DNA of 64,000 nucleotides from NCBI RefSeq assembly GCF_000002995.4, contig NW_025062475.1:12680687-12744686 (forward strand), given 5' to 3'. This DNA comes from Brugia malayi (lineage: Eukaryota; Nematoda; Chromadorea; Rhabditida; Onchocercidae). Both the position numbers and the translations under genes were made by a program. The notes under the pieces are model-generated. The model was not told where the DNA came from. It made no database searches and saw only the letters and a list, made by a program, of their open reading frames with translations. Shown piece after piece: positions 1 through 13,900 of this stretch (position 1 is the stretch's first letter; every line of letters begins with the position of its first letter).

Positions 1-2
1 CT

Positions 3-3000
3 TCCTACCAAGTATCGCATTATTTCAACGAAAGGGTAGCCACTCGAAAAAGTCATGTACACAAGGCAATCTATATGATTGCTAAAATTGTGCAAGAAAT
101 CCTTAAAGAAGTTGAAGCACAGGAACCTCGATTCATTTCTACACTCATTGAAAATAATGGTCGATATGAAGGGGTAAGCAATTCCAAATGATCGCAGGAC
201 TGTCATCATATATCATCAATGCATTCAAAGGTGGTCTACCATCTCAGATTTCAAGTATATCACAAGGAAACGAACTGCAAAAACATTCAGTTTCGCAATT
301 CGGATCATACATCATTTTACTTTTATTCTAATCGCACAGCACAATAAATTCTTCGCTTCCATTTATTAACATTTCCATCAATTCAATATGATCCTTCTTT
401 TCCCCCTTTTATATAAGAAAGTTACATTTAGCTTTTCAGTCAAAATACTAAGAACGACATAAGGAAGCAGAGTGACAATCCATCAGATATTATCTTCATG
501 TGTCAATTTGACAGATTGATAATCTACTGTCGCATCATCACCATCATTTTGAAAAAATGAGCCCTTGATAACATCCTTGATAAATCTTATTTGACATAAG
601 TTGCAAATTGAAGGACACTTGTTCCTTTCGAAGGACATTTTATAGTTCTAGTTGAACTAATGCAGTATCTAGAAGTAGCTGGAAAGTCTCATTTGATTTT
701 TGTGTAATTCTTTAAAATCTAAAATTAGTTGGACAATAATGACAGTTCCCTTATATAATTAATTTTACGTAAACAAGTATATCAGTAAGTAACTAATTGT
801 CAACCACATTCTTGATTATCACTTAAATCCTTTTGCTGTAAAGGTTTTTCGAAATACCGCTCTCTTTTGATGTTGACAATCACAATTTCAGATTATAGTT
901 CATTCACCGTGCGAATATGAAGTAATCCTATACCTCAATCAAATGGGAGTTTTCAATTTCGTCGATGATGGCTCTATTCAAGGATGTGCAGTACTAAAAT
1001 TAAGTGATGGTAGAAAACGATCAATGTCATTATGGGTGGAATTTATTACCGCCAGCGGCTATCTGTCAGCGAGGAAAATCCGAAGTCGTTTTCATACCCT
1101 AGTAGGACAAAGCGTAGAGAAGTCACAATATCGCGATATTTGCAAAATGGTACCTGATACTACTGATGTTAAACTGAGGATACACGATGATTACATTGTC
1201 CAGATAACTTGTGCATTTCGATGCAATGGAATTTGGCCACGAAGTGCTAGTCATTGGCCACGAAGCAATATTCCCTGGCCAAATCCATCTATTGCTAATG
1301 AAGTGAAAAGTGAAGGTTTCGATTTGTTCAGCAAGGAAACTAATGCCGCTCAGAATCAACCTAATAAACAGGTCTGCTTTCTAACAGAACTTCTCTGTTT
1401 CCTCAAGACAACTTTGCAGTGTTATTTACATACCTGTAATTTGTCCGAGAACCAGAAAAAAAAAAAAAAAAAAAAAAAAGAGAATGACATTGATGTGAAA
1501 GATTTTAATGTCTATAAATGCAGAAATATTGCTAGCATGAATTCAAAAACCTACCAAATATAACAAGCAATCTTTGTTTGTTTTTAACGTATTTAATATT
1601 AGAAGTAAACATTAGCATTTATATGATGTAATCTACCTTAACCTGTCAGTTCACTATAGTAAAAATTACTACACAAATTCCAGGAAATTTTTAAAAAAAG
1701 GAATCGATTAAAGTCAAATGTCCATCTAAATGTTTGCATGTATGTGTGTCAGCGATTAAACCATGAATCTGTCCTTTCAAAAGTGGCAGGACATTTCACT
1801 AATTCGATTAACTCTCCGGGCGGAGCACATTCCACTTCATGCACTACCGTAATACATTATTTATGGGACCTTGTAATGCCTGCCACTCCCGTCCCATTGA
1901 TTTTGCACAAATGGATTGTTAGGTATCTTCTTTAAAAAGAAGCCTATCTCGCAAGACGGTATATAACTAGGATAGTTTCCCATCCGTTCCGTGAAGCATC
2001 CGATTTTTTAAATCTCATTAAACAAGCTAATAGCATACAGAGTTCCAGCATGTTTTAAATTGAAATAGTCTGCATTTCTCAATGAAAAATGGTAAATGAT
2101 AAATGATAGTCTGTCTCATCATTGGTGAATGATGATTTAAGAACTTTGAGATATTGTCAGCATAAGTCATTTATAGTTTAGCTAGTGATTTGTGGATCAG
2201 GTGGAATAATATACAGCCAAATTTGGTCTGACTACCTATTAGACGACATTCTCTGAATATAAGCTAATTGCAATTTAAATTTTGGGAAAGGAGAAAAACA
2301 AGAAGAGTCGAAGCAATCTTTAGTTTTCTTCTGAAATATGTTCCCACTGATGATAAGAACAATAAGATTTCATTAATTTCTTGATGTATTACCTGACGAA
2401 TGGAAAATAATTTGTAATGTTCGACATGGATGATCACGGAGAGAAAGAAGTTAATTAGTTGAGTGAGTGAATGAGTCCGTTCCGGTGATTAATTACAGGC
2501 CAGTTCGATGGAAGGTGACGCATGGGCGATGAGTTTACACCATGCCGAGAATACACTACTGCAACACGGCAGCAGACGTAAATCATTTTCAATTTTGAAA
2601 TGTCTACGCGACACGCATCTCGATTTCCCGCAATCACCAATTACTAATTACATTTTAAAAACGCTGCTGTTATTCGAATGCGAGAAGCATTACAATGAAT
2701 ATGAGTGGGAGGAACGATTCATCGGTGATCGAGTCATTGGTATTTATACATATTTTATCGAAACTAAGCTTCTCAAGTTCAAGTTCACTACTACTACTAC
2801 TACTACATAATTACCGTTGAAATAAACTACCACTTCCTCTTTGCTCTATTTAATTCATAACAGAAAAACTCTCATCAAATTGCCAAATTCACTGGACTAT
2901 CAACTCTCATTAATATAAAATGATCTCAAAGGGTTCATCTCTACAACCGCTACACACTGAAACGACAATATCTATTAATAAAAAACCATTCCTTTCTTCC

Positions 3001-3599
3001 TTCAATCATCATCACAGTACTGTATCAAAACTCGACGTCAATAATAAATATTCTAATGTATAAAGATTAGTAAATAGAAGTCCTAATGAGAAATGAGAAG
3101 CACAAACTATGAAAAAAAAAAAAGGAAAAATGATTTTACAAGCAGTAAAGTTATTTATTACAACTATAACGAACTATCAACGTAATTTCACTTTTAGAAG
3201 ATAAATAAAAGAATTATTCTTATTTTGGATTAGAAGTAGATATTCTTTTTGGATACGCTTTAATTTATTCTCTTCAAACCAGTATCGATTTTTACTTAAT
3301 ATCTTTACATGGGACAATTATCTAAAAGTCGAACCAAAGGAAAGAATTTGAAAATAAAGCCCAGAAACATTTATAAATCTAGCATTAGAGAGATTATTGA
3401 TCTTTCAGACTTGTTTACTTCAGGTGTGCTATTACAACTGGTATCCTGTTTACAATGCCGAAAATGTCCGCATTATTTCTTGCCTCAGTTGGACCTTCTC
3501 AAAGGAGAGCCAGCACATCTTCTCGATCAAAGTGCAAAGATTACTTGGAATCTTGTTCGACAACTGATCCTCAATGTACGCGCTCTCGAATCCTTATAA
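3..3599 (+). CDS. mab-21: MAB-21 (Mab-21-like family), partial at 5' end
   Basis: Four exons: <3-173, 892-1371, 2499-2739, 3424-3599 (TAA stop). Junction phases 0, 0 and 1 all agree, giving about 355 residues. Alignment to the family suggests that only about the first 8 N-terminal residues lie left of the window. Family hallmarks seen are EAQEPRFIS, YEVILYLNQMGVFNFVDDG, LKLSDGRKRSMSLWVEF, SGYLSARKIRSRF, GIWPRSASHWP, YILKTLLLFECEKH and SCLQCRKCPHYFLP. Length matches the usual ~360-390 residues. Family knowledge: MAB-21 proteins have a nucleotidyltransferase-like (cGAS-related) fold and act in cell-fate decisions, in C. elegans in male-tail rays and body shape. The gene runs opposite to the flanking neurobeachin gene and appears to sit inside one of its introns. 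Introns are 718, 1127 and 684 bp; the second holds a run of about 24 A. Identification is very secure. Confidence 0.96.
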
Positions 3600-4440
3600 T
3601 CTTGGCAAATCCCTAACTTCCTTTCGCTTTTCCAAAATTTGAAAAAAATTCCCAATTAGAATTTTCAGGATTTCTAATTAACGAATTTCCAATAACTACT
3701 ATTGTTCCTATTTTTCTTTTGCTAAGAAAGATACAAATAATACTAAAATTTTGACAAAAATCTTGAATGAAATTTGGACGGGACCTAAAGAAAATTCACT
3801 ATCTTCTCCTATTGCTCCTGAACTCCTATAAATGTGCTCAACTACAAATAGACATCATCCGAATGTTTCACTGAATTCTTAATGCTCAAAACAATATTGT
3901 TGTACGTGTTTGTGCATGTGTGCATATTTTTATAGTATTTCATTTGAATATTGTAGCTGCGATAAGTTTAATTGTAGTTAAATGTTGCTGTGATCATACT
4001 GCTCAACTAAAATGAACCGATGATTGCTTAATGTCCACTGTCTCATCATTAAAATTATTTCTTGAACCAGAGAAGGTAGTTTTCATTATATCTTCAATGT
4101 CGTACGTCTTCTATCATTAGCTTTATCATTAGAGTAAGGGAAATATGTACTTACTAAAAATTTGCCTCATGCTTACTATATGTATAGAGCAAAATTTTTG
4201 ATTCATAGATAATATAAACACTGGATTTATTGTATATTTAACTTCTTTGTCGAAAGCACACATTAGAACAGCTTGGATTAATACAGAAAGTAAGAGATTA
4301 GAAACAAGAATTTTCAATCGAATTAACTTGGTTAACCTTATTAATTAGTGGTTCTTAACTATACGGATTCTGTTAATAGACAGTAGTTATAAAACTGTCT
4401 ACTAAGTTAAAAAAAAAAAATTTAGCAAAAACGAGGTAAC
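3600..4440. other. Non-coding stretch 3' of mab-21, within a neurobeachin intron
   Basis: Both strands were searched for the missing second half of the PH domain and the start of BEACH (the exon following DPK should begin like a LAYTEGLHGKW segment). Nothing resembling it was found; the open frames here are short and AT-driven. The stretch is therefore best read as intron of the minus-strand neurobeachin gene plus the mab-21 3' flank. Confidence 0.7.
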
Positions 4441-7400
4441 CTTGGGATCTTGTTCCTTGTATAGTGGGTCATCTTCATCAGCATCAAAAAACAATTCATA
4501 ATTCGTTATGGAAAGGGTTCCCGGTACAACAAGACCTGGTGCAATCAACTTTGCTGCTGTTCCGTAAGTCGTTTTCTCTGAAAAGCTCCCCATTTCAAAT
4601 TATTTCATATCATAGACGATGTCATGCAAACAATATCATAAATAAACTGAAGAAAACTTTTTGGCTTTTGCAGCAGCTTGGTTAATTCTCCGTTAGCTGT
4701 TAGCAGCTATTATACATTACCATTTTTGATCTTTGGTCATCTTGATTCATTTTTCTTCTCCATTATCATAATTTCAAAATTAGAAGGATTAACTAACACA
4801 AAAAGCAACATAAGTCAAAAGCACTTTTCCGGTAAACTGCATAATTAAGCAAATAGCAATATTGCCATTAACATAGCGCAGTATGTTTCAAATGTTCTTA
4901 ACAACTGATGAAAAAGATGACTGTTGAATAGAGTTTTGTTCGAAAAAGATGAACATGAATACTAATTTGAGTCATAAAGAGATTTGATGGATACTGAAGT
5001 GATTTAGATAGCGTCATATAAGGATCTAATTTAGTTTCTTCCAGTATTTTTAACAGTTCAATTATCAAAAGCTGATATATTTAAGAGGAGATGCTAACAA
5101 TTTGGTACATAAGCACAAACTTCATCTGTCCACAAGTATTAGGTCAAACAGATAGTCTACCGTTGGTTCCAAGTCTCTTCATTCCAAGTATCTGCATAGA
5201 TGCAATCATTTAAAGAGAATTGATTCATTACACAGTCAAAAAATTGTAAAAGGTCACCTTTTAAGTCTGATGATTCCAGTGAATTAAAGTTAATTAATTT
5301 AAATTTGGCTGACAAGTATGAAATAAATCAATTTAATAAAAGCTATATAAGATTTTGAAATATTTACTAAGTGAATTTTTTGCCATTTTCACTAAATTAC
5401 CTCATAGGAATGGAAATTAATACAAAATTAAGCTATTAAAACCCCAAGAAATCAAGAATCCTGATGTTGAAGAATAAAGAACAGTCCTTCTCAATCAAGA
5501 GTAAAGCCAACTCTTTCAGTCAAACCTTCTCATTATTTATTTTGTCTAAAATAAGAGTACAAATATATCGCCTCAGATAAAAGCAAGGTACGAAGACCAA
5601 CAAGACGTATCATTTAGTAATCGAGATGTGACGCATTTGATACAATGTCATATTGTCAAATAATACAAGGTGCCGTTGTGTCTGCATGATGAAAAGCAGA
5701 TGGTCTTTAAAATAGAAGCGCGAAAAGATAATCACATGTTCCAGAAGGAGGATTATGTCAATTTGCACATTGTTTCCCTAGTAGATGTAAAAGAAAAAAT
5801 TTATTTCAGTTTTGAAACTTATAGTGGCACACTCTTCTCTCTAATACCCTAATTCCTGCTTTTCCATAATCCCTTTCACTAATACCAGTTGCATCAGACC
5901 AATCCATCAGAGCTAAATACTTTGAAATCGATTTACTGCCAATATAAGACAAGGAAACATTAATCCACATGCAAGGTTTCAAATACTGCACATTATATCA
6001 TTTCGGAGGGTTTTCCAAATACATTCATTTCTTGAAATTATATATATATATGATGAACTTCTATTCTTGCATCCTTTTAAAAGATCACATGAACAAAAAC
6101 TTACTGTTCGCAATTAATTGAATGAAGCAGCAAAATAGCAAAGCTTCCAATTGAGTAAAGATTACTTATTTAGCTTCTTCCCTCGTTCTAGCTTTACTCA
6201 ATAAGCAGTGGAATTCAACTAATTACTAACTATTCATTTAACAATAATATAATATAATTCGAAATCTCCTACCTCTTTGCAAATCGATTGCAACGTCAGG
6301 TTCAGTGGCCCATTTTTCGAAATCAGTTTCATCAACAAGCTCACCCAAAGTAGAACCAGGTTTTAGCGATCCTAAAGAAACCAGACGTTGTGCTACCAAA
6401 TCGCGTAACAAATCTTCACGAGCCTTATCAACCTAAAATTTATAAGCTCTGAATATTCAGTGTTTGTGTTGATTTCTATATTCAAATGGATTTAAAATGA
6501 AAATCTCATTTTCCACCAGTCTTAAAAAAAAAGATGTAAAAAAAAGAAAACCAGTTTTCGTAAGCTTTAATATAAAAAACTAAAGTACCTCTTTATTAGA
6601 TGACTTGCTTTCTAATATAGCTTTGAGACAAGCTGCTGAATGATGGCAGCCATAAGGATTCAATACGAAACGTTTACGTCGCCTTGAATCATCTTCCCAA
6701 ACATCCAGCTTCCAGAAAGTTTGTCTAGAAATAAATACTAGAACTATTCATTCAAGACGAATAGGTTATAGCGTTTGTGAATATATCAGGTTAACGATAC
6801 CAAACAAGACACTTACAAATGTTGACATGGATCATTCCACGCACCGCCCGGATACGATAATAATGACGTTAATCGTTCCAACAAGCGTGCTGATACAAGC
6901 AGATCTCGTCGTCGATTAGCTGTAATCAAATGGTCATTCACTTGTTCCTCTTTTCGACGTCGATGCATCTGTTCAGCTGCATCACTCTGCAAAATTACTT
7001 GACTCAATGAGGAGCCAGCGTTCAGTAATGCATGAGAAAAATCCTACTCTGACAGGTTACTCACCTCAAACTGAGCATGTTTGCTGATGTCTTCAGCTCG
7101 TAGACGATTTAGTATGAAATCAGCTTCATTAGCAACACGTAGGATATGGTCTCGTGTTGCATGTGCCATTAAACGACCTGAAGAAGATGAGCCAGATTGG
7201 AAGACAAAACGGAATGAAATGAAATGAAATTGGCGACTAAAAAATTATGGAAGAAATCTTGGATTTTTATTGAATATATCATGTATTTACTGTAAAGTCG
7301 AAAAGAAAAGAGTACAAACGATTGCATAAAAATTCGATGTTTTTTTTTTTGCATAATAAAAAAGAATACTTAATGAGCGAATATATTCATCTGACAGACC

Positions 7401-7925
7401 ATTGTAAGAACGAATCATCGGATACTATAAGTGAAACTGGTGGATAAGGGATTTTTTGCTAATAGATAAAGTTGAACAAATCTGAAAGTTAAACTTGCCT
7501 TCGTTTACTAGTTCGATGAAAGCCAGTCCAGCATGTTTTTGTAAAGATGTCTGCCACTCTTGTGAACATAACAGCATGACCAGTTCAATTACTGATCTTG
7601 CCTGATTCTTCATTGTTTCCATTACTAAATTTATGACAACTATTCCAGTTAAATATATTCTGATCACTTCAAAGAAAGAAATGACAATTCTAGAAGTTTA
7701 CCTTTGCTATCATTCATAATTTCTTGACCATGAGTTCCTAACAGTGTTTTCTGAAGATATGAACGAAAATCGGTAAGAATTTCACGCAACAATGGAGCAG
7801 TTGTTTCCAAGGCTTTTTGTAACTTGGTTGTGAGGTAAGCTCGTCGCTCACCTGTTTCTAATTCACGATTAGCAAGACTGCTATCCTAAAGTGTTCATTC
7901 ATTATGTTGAAATTTGTAAACCTTG

Positions 7926-7996
<71 letters not shown>

Positions 7997-10900
7997 TGTA
8001 TGAGAATACATAACTGAATCTCGGAGATATCTTGAACGAAAGAAGAAATAATCCAATACTTTCAAAATACAAACATTAAATGTATCCAAGTGATCTTGCC
8101 GATAGATATTACTCTGCAGTTCTTTTTCCTTGTTTTCCTCTAGTGATATCGATGATTCTTCTCTGAGGAAAACATTCTTATCCACAATATTATCTTCATA
8201 ATTAGACAACTCTCCGTTTTCTTCAGTACACGATTCCTCGTCAGTTTGTCTCAAACTATTACCACAATCTGCAAGATAGCATCGATAAGAAATAAAATAT
8301 ACTTTTTCTTTTCGAAATAATACTGCAGAACTACCTTTGTTTGTACCGCCAGTTATAGTCGTATCGAAAAAAGGACTAGGAATAGATGGTGGCTCTAAAA
8401 TATCTCTGTATCGAGAAACCATAAGTACTGATAACAAGTAAGTAACTGCAAGAGCCAGAAACTGCGCCTGTCGGTTCTCTTCCTAAACAATATTTTTGTA
8501 GCTCTAATATTCATTGCAAGCAAAATTACGGAATTAAAAACTTGACTTTTGTAAGATTCATGATCAAATATCTTATTCAACATTTTTTAAATAACATATT
8601 CACTCTATAAAATAACAGTCACATTTATAAAATACATAACCTATAAAGTATAACAATCACAGAACGGATGACTACGGTTATATGTTATGAAATTCGCAAA
8701 ATATGGTTAAATAATCAAATTAAAAGCAACAGAAAAGGAGCCTACCATATCTCGATAGATTACCCCTCTCAGCCGTTGTAAATCAACTTCCTGCACCAAA
8801 TGTTCCGGGTCCAAAATTCCCTCTTTGTTTCCCTTCAAAAAAAAGGGATAAATTTTTACAATAAGAAAAAAAAAAAAAAAATTTCTAATAAAATACTTAC
8901 TACATCCAGCGTGTCCGAAACAAATTCAGCGATCTGTTGAGCACGTGTTACTTGTTTAGCATCCATGTATGACATTTTGCCAAAGGAAGTTTTTATACGA
9001 CAGGCAAGTATATTCCGTACAGCCACCGTTGACACTATAAATATTACTTCTCACTATCACTACTGCTTCTACGATAAACGTTAATAAGTGTATTCTATTT
9101 GGTTCAAATTAAAGTACGACTTTACCTAGCCGTAATGTTTGTCGCAATATACCACCGTTGGGCATATTCTTTTCCTGTTCAAGATCACTGAAACTTATTC
9201 CGGATGCAAAGACAAAAACATCGGCCAGAACAACAAAACGTGCGAGCAAACGAGCGGCATTGCCTATAGCCAATGTTTGGTTTGTCGAATCCATTATTTC
9301 CAGTTCGCTCTAAGAGAGATTTTTCCCTTTAACAACATTCTTAACATAAGCAATTTAATTTTGACAGTTCAAACCATTGTAACTTACATTAGGAGATGTA
9401 GCAGCAGCCAAAAGAGGAAGGAGACCACCACATGCCATCACTAGCAAATCAATCAGCTGAGATAAAACGTGAACACAGTTAGCAACAAATATGCTATTTT
9501 CATTGCTATTCACAACATCCAGTATTGTTGCTGTGCCCCTAGAAGTATTTTATGTTTTCCAAAAACATAACATTCTAATATTTAATAAAAATATTTTATT
9601 CAAAGCTCATACTTCTTCCACTCTTCTACAGTACTTTCGATTGAAACAAGTAGATCGTCAAGCAATCTCAAGTGAACATCTGACCAGCAAAACTCCGGGG
9701 TGCGGTAGATGGAACTTAGCTGATCATCCGGTATTTTCGATTCATCTTTTCTTTCTACTTCATCCACAAGTCCATCCTTGAAAAAGTGCTTCAAATTAAA
9801 TAAAACTTTTTTATACTTGAAGCAATAAACATTTATAACTTACTACTGTGCGAGCCACAGATGAAACAAGGTTTTGAACTAAGTAAAATATAACGTCCGT
9901 TTCGCGTTCACCACCTCTATGAAATTTTATCTGGTGACGTTCCCAAGATACCTGAATTTTAAGAACAGAGAAATATTATTGTGGCTGAAGCTGCAAATTT
10001 TTTGTACGACACAAATATTGTTTAACTTATACTAGTTGACTTATACTTTATCTATCTCGAAATTAAATAAAACTCTTTTTTATTACTTGAGGCAATAAAC
10101 ATTCATAAACAACCATAAAAAACAAATTACCACATATTATTCTCATTCAACAGTATCAAAATATGAATGACATATTAATAAAGAATTAAATTTAATTGAC
10201 CAATGCATATCTCATTCCTAAAAGCATCCTTTTCTATCTGCCATCTATTATTTTACAAATCCGAAATCGAAAGTTTAAATCTGAACCTTTGAGTGAGCAA
10301 TAGCAAGGGTATCGACCCAAACTCTCCAACCTCCATATTCTAAATAAATAGCGTGAAAGAGAAGCTCTGCAAATACGTGATAAACAAGTTCACTGATTTC
10401 TACTTCATCTTCATTTTTAGGGAAGATATAAGCCAGTGAAATAAGCCATTCTTGCCATACGCTCATTTGCAAAATTGTACGTCGATTATCTCGTGAGTTT
10501 TTACACATATGTAGCAAATCTTCCAAAAAAATTCGTTTCACCTAAAAATACGGCAGAGTCTAACATAATCTCTTTGTTTTCATTTTCGAAAAAATGTTGC
10601 AAAATCAAAAAATCCTCAAAAAATAAAAGAATTCTATCCAAAGAACTTACCTTCATTAGTTCCAAATTATTCTCACTTTGTGTTATCAGATTGGTAATAA
10701 CTTTCAGCATCATAGGATTTTCAAATCTCATTACATCGCTGATCGATGCATGAGCCAAATAATTTATTGTTGGTGTCATTTGTTCAGTTAGTATTTCAAA
10801 CAGCACATTGTATGTTGCCAAAGTGAGATGAGTCGCGTTCAACAATAGCCGATCAGTTACAAGGGACAATAAATTAAGACTACTAACTGAATCCGTCTTT

Positions 10901-13900
10901 CGTCTAAAATATTTGCAAACATCAGCAGATCTATCATTTGTTAAGGGACTAAAAGAGAAATACCAGTTGTGACCAGCACTCATAGCAGTGCTTCCAAAAA
11001 GCAAATTCAATGAATTTATATTATGCATCTAGTACTTATAGGTGCTACATCAGTATTTTCATTCTTTTTTGATTATTAAAAGAGACGGTTCAAAATAAGT
11101 CTCACTTGAGCGTTGAGCGACATAAGAAATAACCAAATATTTTTAAAGCCGGTATACGAACAAGTTCATTGACAGAATTAATTAATTTGAACACAACTGC
11201 AAGGCCCTTCTTTCGATCGAATGCCGGTACCATTGCTGCCGGTTTTTCACAAAGTAACCGTGTTGTAAGAGCTAACACATCATAGAGATTATCATCCTTT
11301 AAACCATATAGCATGAGACAATTTTTTTAATTGTTCAAGATAATATAACGTAATACTTGTTTACATCAAACGACGTAATATTTATAACACTTATTCGCAT
11401 GAAAGCTAACGATCTGTCTACCTTAAACCGTATTAAATATGGACAGTGTTTGTTACAAAAATAAACTATGGTAAACTATTCATAAAAGTCGAAATTTAAC
11501 ACTTGCTTCATTTACGGTGGCGATGAAATTTAACAATGCATTGAATTCGCCGTCTCGATTCATAATACCGCTTTCTTTGGGATCTGGCATACATATTAGC
11601 CGAGAGACGAAAGTCAACATATGCGCGCGTATAGTTATAACTTCGTTTCTAAATAAATAAATAAATAAATATATATATATATATATATCAAAAATGCAAC
11701 CATTAGGAAAAAAACGGAATATAATGTTGTCAAACCACCAGTAACTTTTATCACAGTGAACTGATTTCTCAATTAAAATTTCGTGTTCAAATATCTACCG
11801 ACAATTAATTGTTGTTTATCATCAAAAATTATCTTTCTTTTTTTTAAAAAAAATAAGAACTTGGACGAGATTTGACTATGAGTTAAAAGAAAGAAAGAAA
11901 GACAGAATTAAAAGAAAGACAAAATTTGAATAAATGCTAACCGAGATGGCCTTCCTTCACGGCTAATCACATTGTACAGTGAGGGTGAATGTGGCATAAC
12001 AACCCAATAATACAGCTTGATAGTATGAAGCATCTCAACAACAGTGGCACAACGTTGTACAATCAGCATGAAATTGGCGCCCGTTAAAAATTCGCTTGCC
12101 AAAAAGTAATATAATTGAATTTGTATCTAAAACAACCGTTACTGTTAAATAATAGTGAAAATCAACAATCATTTCAACTACAAAATATATTAATTATGCA
12201 AAAGTATTAATTATTCATATTACGCTTTTTATATAAAATATATTACAACGAAAGGGGAAGATTTACTATCACTTTAGCCAAACTTTACGCAAGAAATTCC
12301 GAAATCCTTGTCTTCGTTGTTGTTGTGGAAATCACTAAATTTTTTTAACCAAACTAATAGCAAGAGTAGAAACTAATGCTTACTATAGGATCAGCTCTAC
12401 TCCAGAGTTCAGGATTGAAAAGAATATAATCGAAAAGATGTTTCAGCAGCGGCGTTCCCGAAGGGAATGCCAATAGATATTTCGAAATATCAATTAAAAT
12501 TTCCAGCACGTGCTGACTAAGGTTTGAAGATGATGACTGAAATAAAGCAGCATTTATTACTATACTCTATAATAATCACAATGTCAATATTAAGCTAACT
12601 GCTGTTAGTTATTTTAATCCCAACGAAATTTAAAATAAATTTACTTCATATAAGGCCTGAGAAATGACAAGAAATGCTCTGCTATGATACAGTTGTTGGG
12701 GGGCATTTGAAGCAGTCCTTAGAAGAAGAGATATAGCTGATAGTAATTTCGAGCTGAAATGTTTGTAATATTTGTAAATTTCTTTTTTTTGAAAATTTGA
12801 AATATTCTTTTAAAAAATTAGTGTAGTAGAGAGATAAAATAGTTCAATGATAAATGATCACTTTTATTACACTTCACTTTTAAAATCAATAATACCTTCC
12901 CGTTACAATGGAGTTGCGTACTTTGATGAAGGATAAGGCAACATAAAAAAGGTATTACTACTACAGCTATCGTTACGATCTTTCTTGCTATATTCAAAGA
13001 GAAACTAATCCGTTTCTGAGACTACAAGTTCTCAGTGATTTTTTTCTTCAGAATAAACTAGTTTAGCATCTTTATAATCGTTCAGCACCTATTCCGATCA
13101 AAAAACTGGAATTTATGCAAGATTATGAGGCTCATCAAAATGCGAGATGGCATGGTTTGGTGCATGAACATTAATTTCCTCTTCTCATAAATGAATTAAG
13201 GTGTTAGAAGGGAGGAAGGAAATAATAAAATATTTTATTTCTTCAAATTCGTTAAAGGAAAAGCTATTGGTAACTTGCAAAGAAGATATCCTAGAGAACT
13301 TAATTTTTTGAAAAACTCGAATGCTAATCAAAGTCTTTGAAAAAATCGTTTAAAAAGAATTATGGTGGTTAATGATGAATATATATATATATATGTAGAA
13401 TGGAAAAAGAAGTGACAGATGAAATGGGATGTATGATATGTTGTAGAATGACAGGAATCAATCAGATATAGCAAGTGAAAAAAGATATTCCTCTTATTGT
13501 GTTAACTGCACAAGTTTTAACACCTCTACATATAATGTAAAAAGTTAATAATTTTATAAATAATATGAAATTTGAAAATTACCACACATCAATTTTCCGT
13601 ACATTTCCATCATACTGAGGAAAATCTAATTGAGAAAATAGAGGCAAAAGCATCTGTATACCGCCTAAGGAATGTAAAGAATTGTGAATTGAATAAGTTT
13701 TCACCACTTCGACGCCCTAAAAAAACCACCGAGAAAATATTGAACATGATAGCATGTGCTTTGAAAAAAATGGTATATTATATATTTGAAAACTGGATAT
13801 GAACCTCTTTCATAATAGCATGTGGAACCTGCACAAAATACGGAGCACCTATTTTAGACGCTGAATGTAAGCACAACTGTCCATCACAATTCTTCGGTGA

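Noticed and set aside
1123..1359. Minus-strand frame opposite mab-21 exon 2
   Set aside because: Antisense shadow of a strongly conserved coding exon.
3600..4440. Possible hidden PH/BEACH exons of neurobeachin
   Set aside because: Read on the minus strand; no segment resembles the conserved PH end or BEACH start.
10904..11028. Extension of neurobeachin exon 19 upstream to 11028
   Set aside because: The frame is open, but the classic acceptor AAATATTTTAG at 10904 gives the correct phase and joins STLK to RKTDSV as in the family; the extra sequence is intron.
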